64,000 nt of DNA, taken from the NCBI RefSeq assembly GCF_000585335.1, contig NZ_KK073872.1, forward strand, positions 378,001 through 442,000. Direction: 5' to 3'. Numbering within the stretch: position 1 is the first letter of the stretch; the number at the start of each line of letters is the position of its first letter. A model generated the notes under the pieces. The model did not search any database, was not told the origin of the DNA, and was given only the letters and a program-made list of their open reading frames with translations. This document shows positions 56,441-64,000 of this stretch, piece after piece. The translations under genes were made by a program, and so were the position numbers. The DNA is from Cloacibacillus evryensis DSM 19522. Lineage in GTDB: Bacteria; Synergistota; Synergistia; Synergistales; Synergistaceae.

Positions 56441-58930
56441 ATGCGCAGAGGCGTGGGCTTCAAAAACAACGACGGGACATACATACCGCCGCAGCTCATC
56501 GAGAAACTGGGGACGATGCTGACGTCGCCGCTGACGCTCATAGAGGCGGGCTCCGGCTTTGGCAAGACCACCGCGGTGGCGGAAGTCCTCGAAGACGTTC
56601 AGGAGCAAAAAGCGAACGTCTACTGGCACACATTCCTCGGAGAACCGCCGGAAAAGGCGTGGCAGGCCCTCTGCGGCCTCATCGCGCACGCCGACGGCAA
56701 AGCCGCCGTCTGGCTCGGGAACCTCGGGCGTCCCTCGCTCTCGTCGCTCCCCGACCTCGCCTCCATCCTGCGCGACATACGCTGTTCCAAGACCACCGTC
56801 ATCGTGCTTGACAACTGGCAGCTTGCCGGCTTTGAAATATCGGCGCAGCTGATAGAGGCGCTCTCGCTGCACCGCGGCAAAAAACTCCACATCGTCGTCA
56901 TCACCCAGCCCGCGGCGGCCGCGGCCCGCACCACCTCCAACCCGCGCATGGCCCTTATCGGCAACGACAGCTTCCGTTACACGCGTGAAAACATCGCGGA
57001 ATTCTTCCTCCATTCACGGATCACGCTCGACGAAGAACAGCTCGACATGCTCTGCGACATCACCGAAGGCTGGATCGCCGCGCTGCGCCTCCAGCTCTCG
57101 GCCTACGCGGAAAACGGCCGTTTCGAGACCGCCGGCGGCATCTCGCAGCTCATAGAGACGGCGGTCTGGAACAAACTCACCGAACAGGAACGGGAAGAGA
57201 ACCTCCGCCTCTCCATCCCGAAAAACTTCACGATCGAACAGGCCGCCGCCATCCTGAGACGCCCGGAACTCAGCGAAGATGAGATAGCGCGCCTCGACAA
57301 CGACCCCTTCGTGCGCCGCGACGCGAACGAAGGGACATACACATTCCACAGCCTCAAAAGGGCCTACCTTGCCGACAAACTATCGCGCCGCTCGCGCGAA
57401 TACCAGCTCGACGCGCTGCGGCGGGCCGCCGAAGGCTACGCCGCGCGCGGGGACGTCGGCGCGGCCGCCTCATGCTATGCCCGGACGCGCGACTACGAAG
57501 CCATCTTCGCCCTCCCCTTTGGGGACGCCGCCCTCTCGCAGTCCATCCGCTACGCGCGCGGAGAGAGCATCGACGCCATCTTTGACGACTGCCCCAAAGA
57601 AATATTGCTGCGCCACCCGGAAATAATGCTGCGCGCGGCGCTGGAATTCTTCCTCAAAGGCGATTTCGAGCACTTCTCCCGCGCCTTCGCGCTCGCGGAA
57701 GAATCCTGCGAACTTGAAGAGCGGCGCGGCGGCGAACGCGCCATAAACCTGCGCGGTGAACTGGAATTCCTCAAATTCTTCCCCGCCTTCAACGACGTCA
57801 AGGCCATGTGCGCCGCGCACGAAAAGGCGTGGAAGATACTGCGGGGGCCGCTCAAGACCCTCTACTTCAACGACGACACCTGGACCTTCGGCATCTCCTC
57901 CGTCGTCTGCATGTTCTGGCGCGAAAGCGGCAGCCTCCGCGAAGAACTCAAAGAAGTGGAAAACGGGATGCCCTGCTACTATAAACTCAGAAACGGCCAC
58001 GGCATGGGCGCGCCTGCCGCCATGGCCGCGGAGACGGCGCTCATGAGCGGAGACGACGAAAGCGCGCAGAACCTGGCCATCAAAGCCATCTACAGCGCCG
58101 AAATAAAACATCAGGACAGCATCTGCTTCTGCGGCGAGCTCGTCCTCGCGCGCATCGCCGCCCTGCGCGGCGAAAGCGGCAAATTCAGCAAAACGCTTGC
58201 CGAAATGCGCGCGCGCGCCTTCGAGGGACGCGACCCCTACGGCGTCGTCACGGCGGAACTCTGCCGCGCCCACCTGGGGACCATGGCCGGCATCGGCGGC
58301 CTCATCCCCGAATGGACCCTCGACGCGCGCCGGATCAGGGAAAAAGTATTCGCCGCCGCCGTCCCCTTCGCGCTGATACCGCTCGCCAAATACCTGCTCG
58401 ACAACGACCCCGTCAGCTTCGGCGCGCTCGTCGGAGAATTCATCGACGAAAGCCGCCGCTTCCACATGCTGCTGCCGGAGATATACTTCCGCCTCTACGC
58501 CGTGCGCCACAAACAGCGCTCCGGCGAAAGCGGCGAAGCGGAAACGGAGCTGAACGCCGCGCTGGACCTCGCCCTGCCCGACAAAATATACCTGCCCTTC
58601 GCGGAACAGGGGAGCGAAATAGCGCCGCTGCTCGTCGCGCTGCGCCCGCAGATCGGCGACAAACAGGCCGTTGACGCCATCCTCGCCCTCTCCCAGCGCC
58701 TGCAATACAACATAAGCGGCATCCCTGACGCCGGCACCCAGCCCGGAGACAAGCCCCTCTCCGCGAGAGAGCGCGAAGTGGCGCGGCTGCTCGCCGAAGG
58801 CCTGACCACCCAGGAGGCCGCCGAAAGACTCTCCATCACGAACAACACCGTCTGCACCATGAAAAAGAGCGTCTACAAGAAACTCAAAGTCCGCTCAAGA
58901 GTGGAGCTTGCCAAGCGCTGCCTCTTGTAA
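56441..58930 (+). CDS. MalT-like LuxR-family STAND regulator
   Basis: The 829-residue protein has an N-terminal STAND NTPase (P-loop GSGFGKTT at about 37-44, VIVLDNWQ Walker B-like), a winged-helix and helical-repeat sensor (about 250-760) and a C-terminal LuxR helix-turn-helix (LSAREREVARLLAEGLTTQE, then LSITNNTVCTMKKSVYKKL). MalT-type proteins bind an inducer and oligomerise to activate transcription. The ATG at 56441 follows GAAGAGGGA. Its stop is the TAA of element A copy 6. It may regulate the GLUG protein gene 820 bp downstream. Confidence 0.92.
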   Translation: MRRGVGFKNNDGTYIPPQLIEKLGTMLTSPLTLIEAGSGFGKTTAVAEVLEDVQEQKANVYWHTFLGEPPEKAWQALCGLIAHADGKAAVWLGNLGRPSLSSLPDLASILRDIRCSKTTVIVLDNWQLAGFEISAQLIEALSLHRGKKLHIVVITQPAAAAARTTSNPRMALIGNDSFRYTRENIAEFFLHSRITLDEEQLDMLCDITEGWIAALRLQLSAYAENGRFETAGGISQLIETAVWNKLTEQEREENLRLSIPKNFTIEQAAAILRRPELSEDEIARLDNDPFVRRDANEGTYTFHSLKRAYLADKLSRRSREYQLDALRRAAEGYAARGDVGAAASCYARTRDYEAIFALPFGDAALSQSIRYARGESIDAIFDDCPKEILLRHPEIMLRAALEFFLKGDFEHFSRAFALAEESCELEERRGGERAINLRGELEFLKFFPAFNDVKAMCAAHEKAWKILRGPLKTLYFNDDTWTFGISSVVCMFWRESGSLREELKEVENGMPCYYKLRNGHGMGAPAAMAAETALMSGDDESAQNLAIKAIYSAEIKHQDSICFCGELVLARIAALRGESGKFSKTLAEMRARAFEGRDPYGVVTAELCRAHLGTMAGIGGLIPEWTLDARRIREKVFAAAVPFALIPLAKYLLDNDPVSFGALVGEFIDESRRFHMLLPEIYFRLYAVRHKQRSGESGEAETELNAALDLALPDKIYLPFAEQGSEIAPLLVALRPQIGDKQAVDAILALSQRLQYNISGIPDAGTQPGDKPLSAREREVARLLAEGLTTQEAAERLSITNNTVCTMKKSVYKKLKVRSRVELAKRCLL

Positions 58931-59070
58931 ATCGGCGTTTATAAAAATCGGCGCGAATAAGCACCGTATGCGTCATAAGCCGGCCCCTGAGTGTCCTCGC
59001 CGTATGGAGAATACGGCTCCGGTACTCAGAGGCCGGCCTATTTAGCCTACGGCACTTCTTCGCGCCGATT
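58928..59070. repeat. Element A, copy 6 (divergent)
   Basis: It begins TAAATCGGCGTTTA, continues with a second arm AAAAATCGGCGCG that pairs with CGCGCCGATTTTT at the right end, and has inner stem AGCCGGCC...TGAG/CTCAGAGGCCGGCCT with loop hairpin CCGTAT/ATACGG. The first TAA is the stop codon of the LuxR-type gene. Confidence 0.85.
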
Positions 59071-59192
59071 TTTTTGTTATTATGCAAAACTGCTATCGTT
59101 GATTTCCTTTGGGAGAGGGAAAAGATAAACTGGGATTTAGCGGGCACCCACAAAAAACAATATGTCGATATTCAGCGATTTTAATTTATGCC

Positions 59193-59505
59193 TTTAAAGG
59201 CTCCCTCTCCGAGGCGGCCAGGGAGCCAAATCAGTGTTTTTCTGATTTGTGCGAATCGGCTGGTAGTTACACCAGGGCTGGCTCGGCGGTGTTTTTCCGC
59301 CGAGACTGGAGGAGTTTTGACCTTGGGTTTTGTGTTGCTCTTGATCTTATCTTCTTTCGCCTCTTCAGTGGGAGAGGATAAGGCCAGAACAAAAACAAAA
59401 CCCAAAGTCAACCCTCCTCACCCCGCTTCGCGGGGAGCTAAGCGACTCGCACAAAACGAAAAAACATCGTTTTGGCTCCCTGCTTATCGGCGAGGGAGCC
59501 TTTAA
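59193..59505. repeat. Element B, copy 5
   Basis: It has outer arms GGCTCCCTCTCCGAGG and CGGCGAGGGAGCC, hairpin AAATCAG/CTGATTT (59228-59248), CGGCGG/CCGCCG, a shortened middle, and a reversed hairpin AAAACGA/TCGTTTT (59453-59473) in the same frame GGCTCCCTGC. Between this element and the next gene is a further short stem CAATCACCCG/CGGGCGATTG (about 59667-59688). Confidence 0.85.
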
Positions 59506-59752
59506 AAAAGTAAAACCAACGCCACTGGACTTTTGCTCGGGGGCCGGAGGGACGGAGGGGCGGGCGGCGCGCGCGAAACAATGAAAAAAAACGAATCGGA
59601 TTTTCACGGGTCACGACCGGCTTTATGGTGGTCCGAACCAAAAAAACTCTTTAAAAAAGAGCCCCAATCACCCGAACGGGCGATTGTCATATCCGGGAGC
59701 GCCGTTTACCATGGAGCGAGTAGGTATATATTTCTCTTTAGGGGGCTTTTTT

Positions 59753-62700
59753 GTGCGCAAAGACGGCAAAAGGTTCAGTTTATATTTGATCGCGGCGTTG
59801 ATCCTGGTTTCGATAGCATCGTTCATGATGCTGCGTTCGGAGGCGGAGGATTTGCAGCTGACGAAGGATAGCGCCGGTTATTATCTGATCGCGACGTCGG
59901 CGGACCTCAAGCAGTTCAGGGAGGCGGTCAACGCGGGCAGCAAGGACATCAACGCTAAGCTGACGGCGAACATCGACCTTGAAGGCACGTCGGACAACCA
60001 ATGGACGCCGATCCGCAGTTTCAGCGGCACATTCGACGGCGGCGGCTTCACGATCAGCGGCCTCTATATCAATGAGGGTAATAGTGAAAATAAGGGCTTC
60101 ATCGGGACCCTCGCCGGCGGAGCGGAGGTCAGCGGCCTGACGATCGAGGGCACGGTAATCGGCGGAGGGACTCTCGGCGGCATCGTGGGGAAGAACAATG
60201 GCACGGTGAAGAACTGCGCGTCGAACTGCGAAAAAGTCAGCGGCAGCGAAGACTATGTCGGCGGCATCGTGGGGGAGAACAATGGCACGGTGACGAACTG
60301 CGCGTCGAACTGCGGGGCAGTCAGCGGCATCGGCAGCTTTGGCGGCGTCGTCGGGTGGAATAACACGGGCACGGTGACGAACTGCGCGTCGAACTGCAAA
60401 ACAGTCAGCGGTAGCGTCCACGCCGGAGGCATCGTCGGGAGGAACGGCAGTGTGTCCGGCACAACCAGAGGCACGGTGACGAACTGCGCGTCGAACTGCG
60501 TGGCAGTCAGCGGCAGCGGCGACTCTGGCGGCGTCGTCGGGTGGAATAACAAGGGCACGGTGACGAACTGCGCGTCGAACTGCGGGGCAGTCAGCGGTGG
60601 CAAAAATGTCGGCGGCGTCGTCGGGATTAGCGATGGCACGGTGACGAACTGCGCGTCGAACTGCGGGGCAGTCAGCGGCAGCGACTATGTCGGCGGCGTC
60701 GTCGGGCGGAACATGAACGCCACAGGCACGGTGACGAACTGCGGCTGGCTTTATACAACAACAACAACAAGCGTGCCGAGCGTCGGCGTCGGCGCCGGCA
60801 ATAGCACGCACGTCGTCTCCTACGACGCGGATGCCTCCAAGACGGTCGTGACCGCCTGCGTGAGCCCGCTCTCCGTCACGGTCGCCAAAGACCGCTCGGC
60901 TGTCGTGCCGTTTGCGCTCGCGCCGGGCGCGGATGCCTCCGCCGCGATGTATATCGAGACCTTAAGCGCCGACGTTGCAAGCGCCGGCATTGCCTCGGCG
61001 GATGTTGCTTCCGGCAAAGTCACCGTCACCGGCCGGAACTACGGAACGACGGCCATGGCGGTCAGCTACAAATTCAAATACACAGACTTCTCCAAGACGC
61101 CGCTAAGCGTCTCAGACGGCTCGGTGGCGGTCAGCGCCAACGTGGGGATAACCGTACAGGATTTCGCGGTAACGCCGAAATCGGCGACGATCGCGGTCGG
61201 CGGCACATCTAAGCTTACCGCCTCCGGCGGTTCCGCCGCGGGCGGCGTAACGTGGGACGTGTCGGGTGACGCCGTTTCGCTCGACAAGAAGGATGGAACC
61301 TCTATAGCGGCCACAGGCGTCCGCAGAGGTACGGCGACGGTGACGGCGACGACCAAAGACGGCGAGACGGACTACTGCGACATTACGGTAAATCCCGCGA
61401 CCGACCCAGCCGACCCGCTTCCGGCCGAAAACCAGACGGACAAAGACGGTACCGGCTCCGGCGTCCTCATCATCAGCCCCGACACATACGAATCGTTCAA
61501 AGTCTATGACGCTTTAATAAAACTGGGCGAAGAGGGCAGACTCCCCGACGGCATCACGATAGCATCGTTAGACGCAGTGCCAGCCGCAAGCACCGACCTT
61601 TCGATCGACTGCTACATCCAAGGCACAGGCGGCAAGACCAGCGGCGACATTATTGCCGGGGCTATAAAGGATTACTGGGGCATCACCGACACGTCGCCGG
61701 AAAAGCTGCGTCTCGTCAGCGCCGTCAGCGCGACCGCACACGCAGGTTCTGACGAAACAACGCTTGCCAAATTCTGGCGCATCCTCGTCGATGAGGTGCG
61801 GAAGTTGCTCGGCTATGACAACGATAAATCAACGGACAGCGCATATCTGCCTCTTCAGACGAACTTCACGATAACGTCGGCGGACATTGCCCTGCTCTCG
61901 GACGACATCAAGACAGAACTGAACGCCGGCAACCTTCTGGATAAAGTAAACCTCTTCGCCGTCGTAAAGAGCGGAGACGAATACGCCGCCAGGAGCCTCA
62001 ACGACGCCGCCGACAACTCCGGCGCGTCCCGCGGCAAATACATGACCGTCAGCGAAGACAAAGACGGCAATTACAGGATAAGCACGCGCATAATGCTCTT
62101 CAACTTGCCCGGCACCGTATCGGGCGACAAGACGATGGGCGCGAGCTGGATACTCCCGATATCGTCCGACAAGACCTCCGACGACTACTTCCTCGTCCAG
62201 GACGGAGCAAAGGACGATACATACGCCGTTGCAATGGCCCTCGCCGTAAAGACACCCAACTACGCCACAGTCCATATAGCCACAGACACCACATCCGGCG
62301 ATACGCCAGTCTCATACGACACAGCCGTAACAGGCAAAAAAGGCTACAGTGAGAAGATAACCTCGTCCGACTGGTCGAACGCCGAAATGTCCGGCGACGT
62401 CTACACCGTGACGTTCGCAAAGGTCGCAGGCTACTCCATCAGCGTCAACGACGGCTCCGAAGCTTACACAGTAAGCAAAGACCTCGCGTGGGGAGCGAGC
62501 TGGGACGTCAAGGCGACATACAGCAAGATATACGTCTCCGGCGTATCGCTCGACAAAACGGCGCTCGTCCTCGCCCCCGGCGGAAGCGACAAACTGACCG
62601 CCACGGTCACGCCAGACGACGCCTACGCCAAAGACGTAACATGGACGACAAGCGACAAAAACATCGCCGAAATCGCGGCGGACGGCACGGTAACGGCGAA

Positions 62701-63520
62701 AGCGGCGGGCAAAGCGACGATCACCGCGACGGCGAACGACGGCGGCGGAGCATCTGCCGCATGCGCCGTAACCGTGAGGAATAACGCCGGCGACGACCCG
62801 ACGGCGCCATCGCTCACGCCCGAGCTTGTCACACACGCGATAGCCCGCCCGGCGGAGATCGAACTCGCCGACAATACCGCGTCCTACGTCACGGACGCGG
62901 CAAAACAGACGACAGTCGCGACCGCAGCCGGCTTCAAAGACGAAGACACCGCGCTCACCGCGACGGGAGCCCTTGCCGCCGGCAGCACCGTCGTCAACGG
63001 AGCGGTAAACGACGTCATAGCCAAAGACCCGACCGTCAGCAAAGACATCGTCTACGCGCTGCCGATCGTCGAAAGCAAAGCCGACAAAGCCGGAATGCTC
63101 CACGCCATCAGCTTCAAAGTGAGCGGAGACATATTCGGCGAAGTGACCGGAGCGGAAATACGCGTCCTTAAAGTATTCCCGGACGGCACGGGAGAACTCT
63201 TCACGCCGATATCCGCGCCCGAAGAGATAGCCGACAAAACGGCGGCGCTCTACGACACGAACGAGGCGATGGTAACGGGCGCGATAGACAAAGAGGCGGA
63301 TTACATCCTCACGATCTTCGTCAAAGACGGAGAGTCATTCGACCTCGACGGCAACGCGGACGGCACAGTCATCGACCCGGTATCGATAATCAAAGCGGCG
63401 GCCGCGGAACCCGACCAGCCGGACAACACCCGCAGCCACAACGGAGGCTGCAACACAGGAGCGGCGCTGCCGCTGCTAGCGGCGATGGCTGCGGTACTAA
63501 TAATACGCAAGAAGCGGTAA
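59753..63520 (+). CDS. Large GLUG-repeat surface protein with Synergist-CTERM tail
   Basis: The protein (1255 residues from GTG at 59753) has a signal anchor, seven GLUG-type repeats (about 140-335) of the form VGGIVGENNGTVTNCASNC, two Big_2-like domains (about 470-550 and 930-1020), and a C-terminal tail: NGGCNTGAALPLLAAMAAVL with RKKR, a Synergist-CTERM-type signal. Unlike the GLUG protein at 20670 each repeat carries two Cys. AGGGGG lies before the GTG; ATG 59711 would add 14 residues. It is likely a surface adhesin. Its stop is the TAA of element A copy 7. Confidence 0.88.
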   Translation: MRKDGKRFSLYLIAALILVSIASFMMLRSEAEDLQLTKDSAGYYLIATSADLKQFREAVNAGSKDINAKLTANIDLEGTSDNQWTPIRSFSGTFDGGGFTISGLYINEGNSENKGFIGTLAGGAEVSGLTIEGTVIGGGTLGGIVGKNNGTVKNCASNCEKVSGSEDYVGGIVGENNGTVTNCASNCGAVSGIGSFGGVVGWNNTGTVTNCASNCKTVSGSVHAGGIVGRNGSVSGTTRGTVTNCASNCVAVSGSGDSGGVVGWNNKGTVTNCASNCGAVSGGKNVGGVVGISDGTVTNCASNCGAVSGSDYVGGVVGRNMNATGTVTNCGWLYTTTTTSVPSVGVGAGNSTHVVSYDADASKTVVTACVSPLSVTVAKDRSAVVPFALAPGADASAAMYIETLSADVASAGIASADVASGKVTVTGRNYGTTAMAVSYKFKYTDFSKTPLSVSDGSVAVSANVGITVQDFAVTPKSATIAVGGTSKLTASGGSAAGGVTWDVSGDAVSLDKKDGTSIAATGVRRGTATVTATTKDGETDYCDITVNPATDPADPLPAENQTDKDGTGSGVLIISPDTYESFKVYDALIKLGEEGRLPDGITIASLDAVPAASTDLSIDCYIQGTGGKTSGDIIAGAIKDYWGITDTSPEKLRLVSAVSATAHAGSDETTLAKFWRILVDEVRKLLGYDNDKSTDSAYLPLQTNFTITSADIALLSDDIKTELNAGNLLDKVNLFAVVKSGDEYAARSLNDAADNSGASRGKYMTVSEDKDGNYRISTRIMLFNLPGTVSGDKTMGASWILPISSDKTSDDYFLVQDGAKDDTYAVAMALAVKTPNYATVHIATDTTSGDTPVSYDTAVTGKKGYSEKITSSDWSNAEMSGDVYTVTFAKVAGYSISVNDGSEAYTVSKDLAWGASWDVKATYSKIYVSGVSLDKTALVLAPGGSDKLTATVTPDDAYAKDVTWTTSDKNIAEIAADGTVTAKAAGKATITATANDGGGASAACAVTVRNNAGDDPTAPSLTPELVTHAIARPAEIELADNTASYVTDAAKQTTVATAAGFKDEDTALTATGALAAGSTVVNGAVNDVIAKDPTVSKDIVYALPIVESKADKAGMLHAISFKVSGDIFGEVTGAEIRVLKVFPDGTGELFTPISAPEEIADKTAALYDTNEAMVTGAIDKEADYILTIFVKDGESFDLDGNADGTVIDPVSIIKAAAAEPDQPDNTRSHNGGCNTGAALPLLAAMAAVLIIRKKR
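60160..60745 (+). repeat. Tandem DNA repeats encoding the GLUG/NCASNC units
   Basis: A unit containing GTGACGAACTGCGCGTCGAA is repeated six times almost without change, at spacings of about 75-110 bp, with a seventh degenerate unit. The conserved third codon positions show recent duplication or gene conversion, so repeat number may vary between strains. Confidence 0.9.
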
Positions 63521-63705
63521 ATCGGCGTTTATAAGCACGATTTGCGTCATAACTTAGGGCTCTGGCGTCCTCGCCGTATTAATATACGGCTCCGGTTCCA
63601 GAGCCCAAAGTTATTTAGCAACTCGCACTTCTGGTGAACAAATTAAGCGATTCACACGAAACGCAAAACCGGCGTTTTGGTTCACTGCTTATAAACGCCG
63701 ATTTA
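63518..63705. repeat. Element A, copy 7 (long form)
   Basis: It has the standard arms, inner stem ACTTAGGGCTCTGG/CCAGAGCCCAAAGT, loop hairpin CCGTAT/ATACGG, and a side hairpin AAACGC/GCGTTT before the right arm. It is a close copy of element 4. The first TAA is the stop codon of the GLUG protein gene. Confidence 0.9.
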
Positions 63706-63742
63706 CGCGATTGTAGGGAAACGATAAACTGCGATTTACGCC

Positions 63743-64000
63743 TTAAAAGCCTCCCTCGCCGAGGGAGGTGGGCCGGCGCACGGTTTTGCGCCGGGTCGGA
63801 AGGAGTGTTGACTTTGGGTTTTGTTTTGCTCTTGATCCTATCTTCTTTCGCATCTTCCGCGGCTCCCGCCGCGGGCTCCGTTCGGCGCGAAAATCGCGCG
63901 CCAAACGGAGCAACACTCCTTCCGTCATGACGCGGAAAAACACCGCGTCATGCCACCTCTGGTGTGACTACCAGCCGATTCGCACAAATCAGAAAAGCTC
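63743..64000. repeat. Element B, copy 6 (runs off the window)
   Basis: It begins AAGCCTCCCTCGCCGAGGG and has the GCCGGCGCACGG/GCGCCGG hairpin. In contrast to other copies its middle part (CTCCGTTCGGCGCG/CGCGCCAAACGGAG) is inverted. It reaches the AGCCGATTCGCACAAATCAG hairpin frame, also inverted, at the window end. Confidence 0.8.

Noticed and set aside
57470-58705. 411-codon minus-strand open frame
   Set aside because: It is antisense to the LuxR-type regulator gene, which has clear domains in its own frame.

Overview
The window reads as a chromosomal segment of a GC-rich anaerobe of the phylum Synergistota, probably Synergistaceae and Cloacibacillus-like. The best single clue is the C-terminal tail of two large surface proteins (ends at 23225 and 63520): a Gly/Ser/Cys stretch, one hydrophobic helix and a Lys/Arg end, which matches the Synergist-CTERM sorting signal. 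A one-piece pyruvate:ferredoxin oxidoreductase, LarE/LarB/LarC nickel-pincer genes, MocA/YqeC molybdenum-hydroxylase maturation genes and a Kdo-lipid-A-type acyltransferase homologue fit a diderm amino-acid fermenter. No rRNA, tRNA, CRISPR array or prophage was seen.

Layout. 1-2825: end of a nickel-type ABC transporter and larE-larB-larC (larC without its usual second half). 2914-8743: permease, two MerR regulators and a LysR regulator, then a fluoride exporter under a fluoride riboswitch, a YoaK-like membrane protein and a pentapeptide-repeat protein; 5839-6724 is gene-poor but holds two back-to-back MerR-type promoters. 8902-14761: leftward catabolic cluster (Nramp-like carrier, DUF1445, cyclase, SDR, FAH, aminotransferase) with a divergent LysR. 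15955-17968: AzlCD exporter and its LysR. 17993-26040: two paralogous LytS-type sensor kinases, a PepSY protein, a GLUG-repeat surface protein and a response regulator, likely one surface-sensing module. 26199-32804: a decayed Fe-S protein gene, an isochorismatase-family hydrolase, a P1B ATPase with a CsoR-like repressor and a clear operator, and an envelope cluster (acyltransferase-like, bactofilin, polysaccharide deacetylase). 32922-43303: LysE exporter and XRE-cupin regulator; a T-box controlling a degenerate LeuA-like protein and a TIM-barrel/acyl-CoA-synthetase fusion; then PFOR. 43651-45099 is a dead IS3-family element. 45391-50154: TPP enzyme divergent from an FAD oxidoreductase and a permease. 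50232-53132: Ca/Mn P-type ATPase under a yybP-ykoY manganese riboswitch. 54041-58930: MocA/YqeC, a Phd/PIN toxin-antitoxin pair between direct repeats, and a MalT-like LuxR regulator. 59753-63520: second GLUG surface protein.

The most unusual structure is in the intergenic DNA of the right half (34.3-64 kb). Two families of nested palindromic elements, called A and B here, recur at least seven and six times. Their outer frames are conserved, but the internal hairpin stems differ from copy to copy while staying self-complementary. In four A copies the first three bases (TAA) are the stop codon of the neighbouring gene. A B-type hairpin also sits inside the T-box leader, bracketed by a perfect 45-bp duplication of leader sequence. 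One B copy is the target of the IS3-family element (GGA target duplication). This is the best candidate in the window for an undescribed system.

Starts were chosen by ribosome-binding site and family start where these disagreed with the longest open frame. All family assignments come from reading the sequence, not from database searches.
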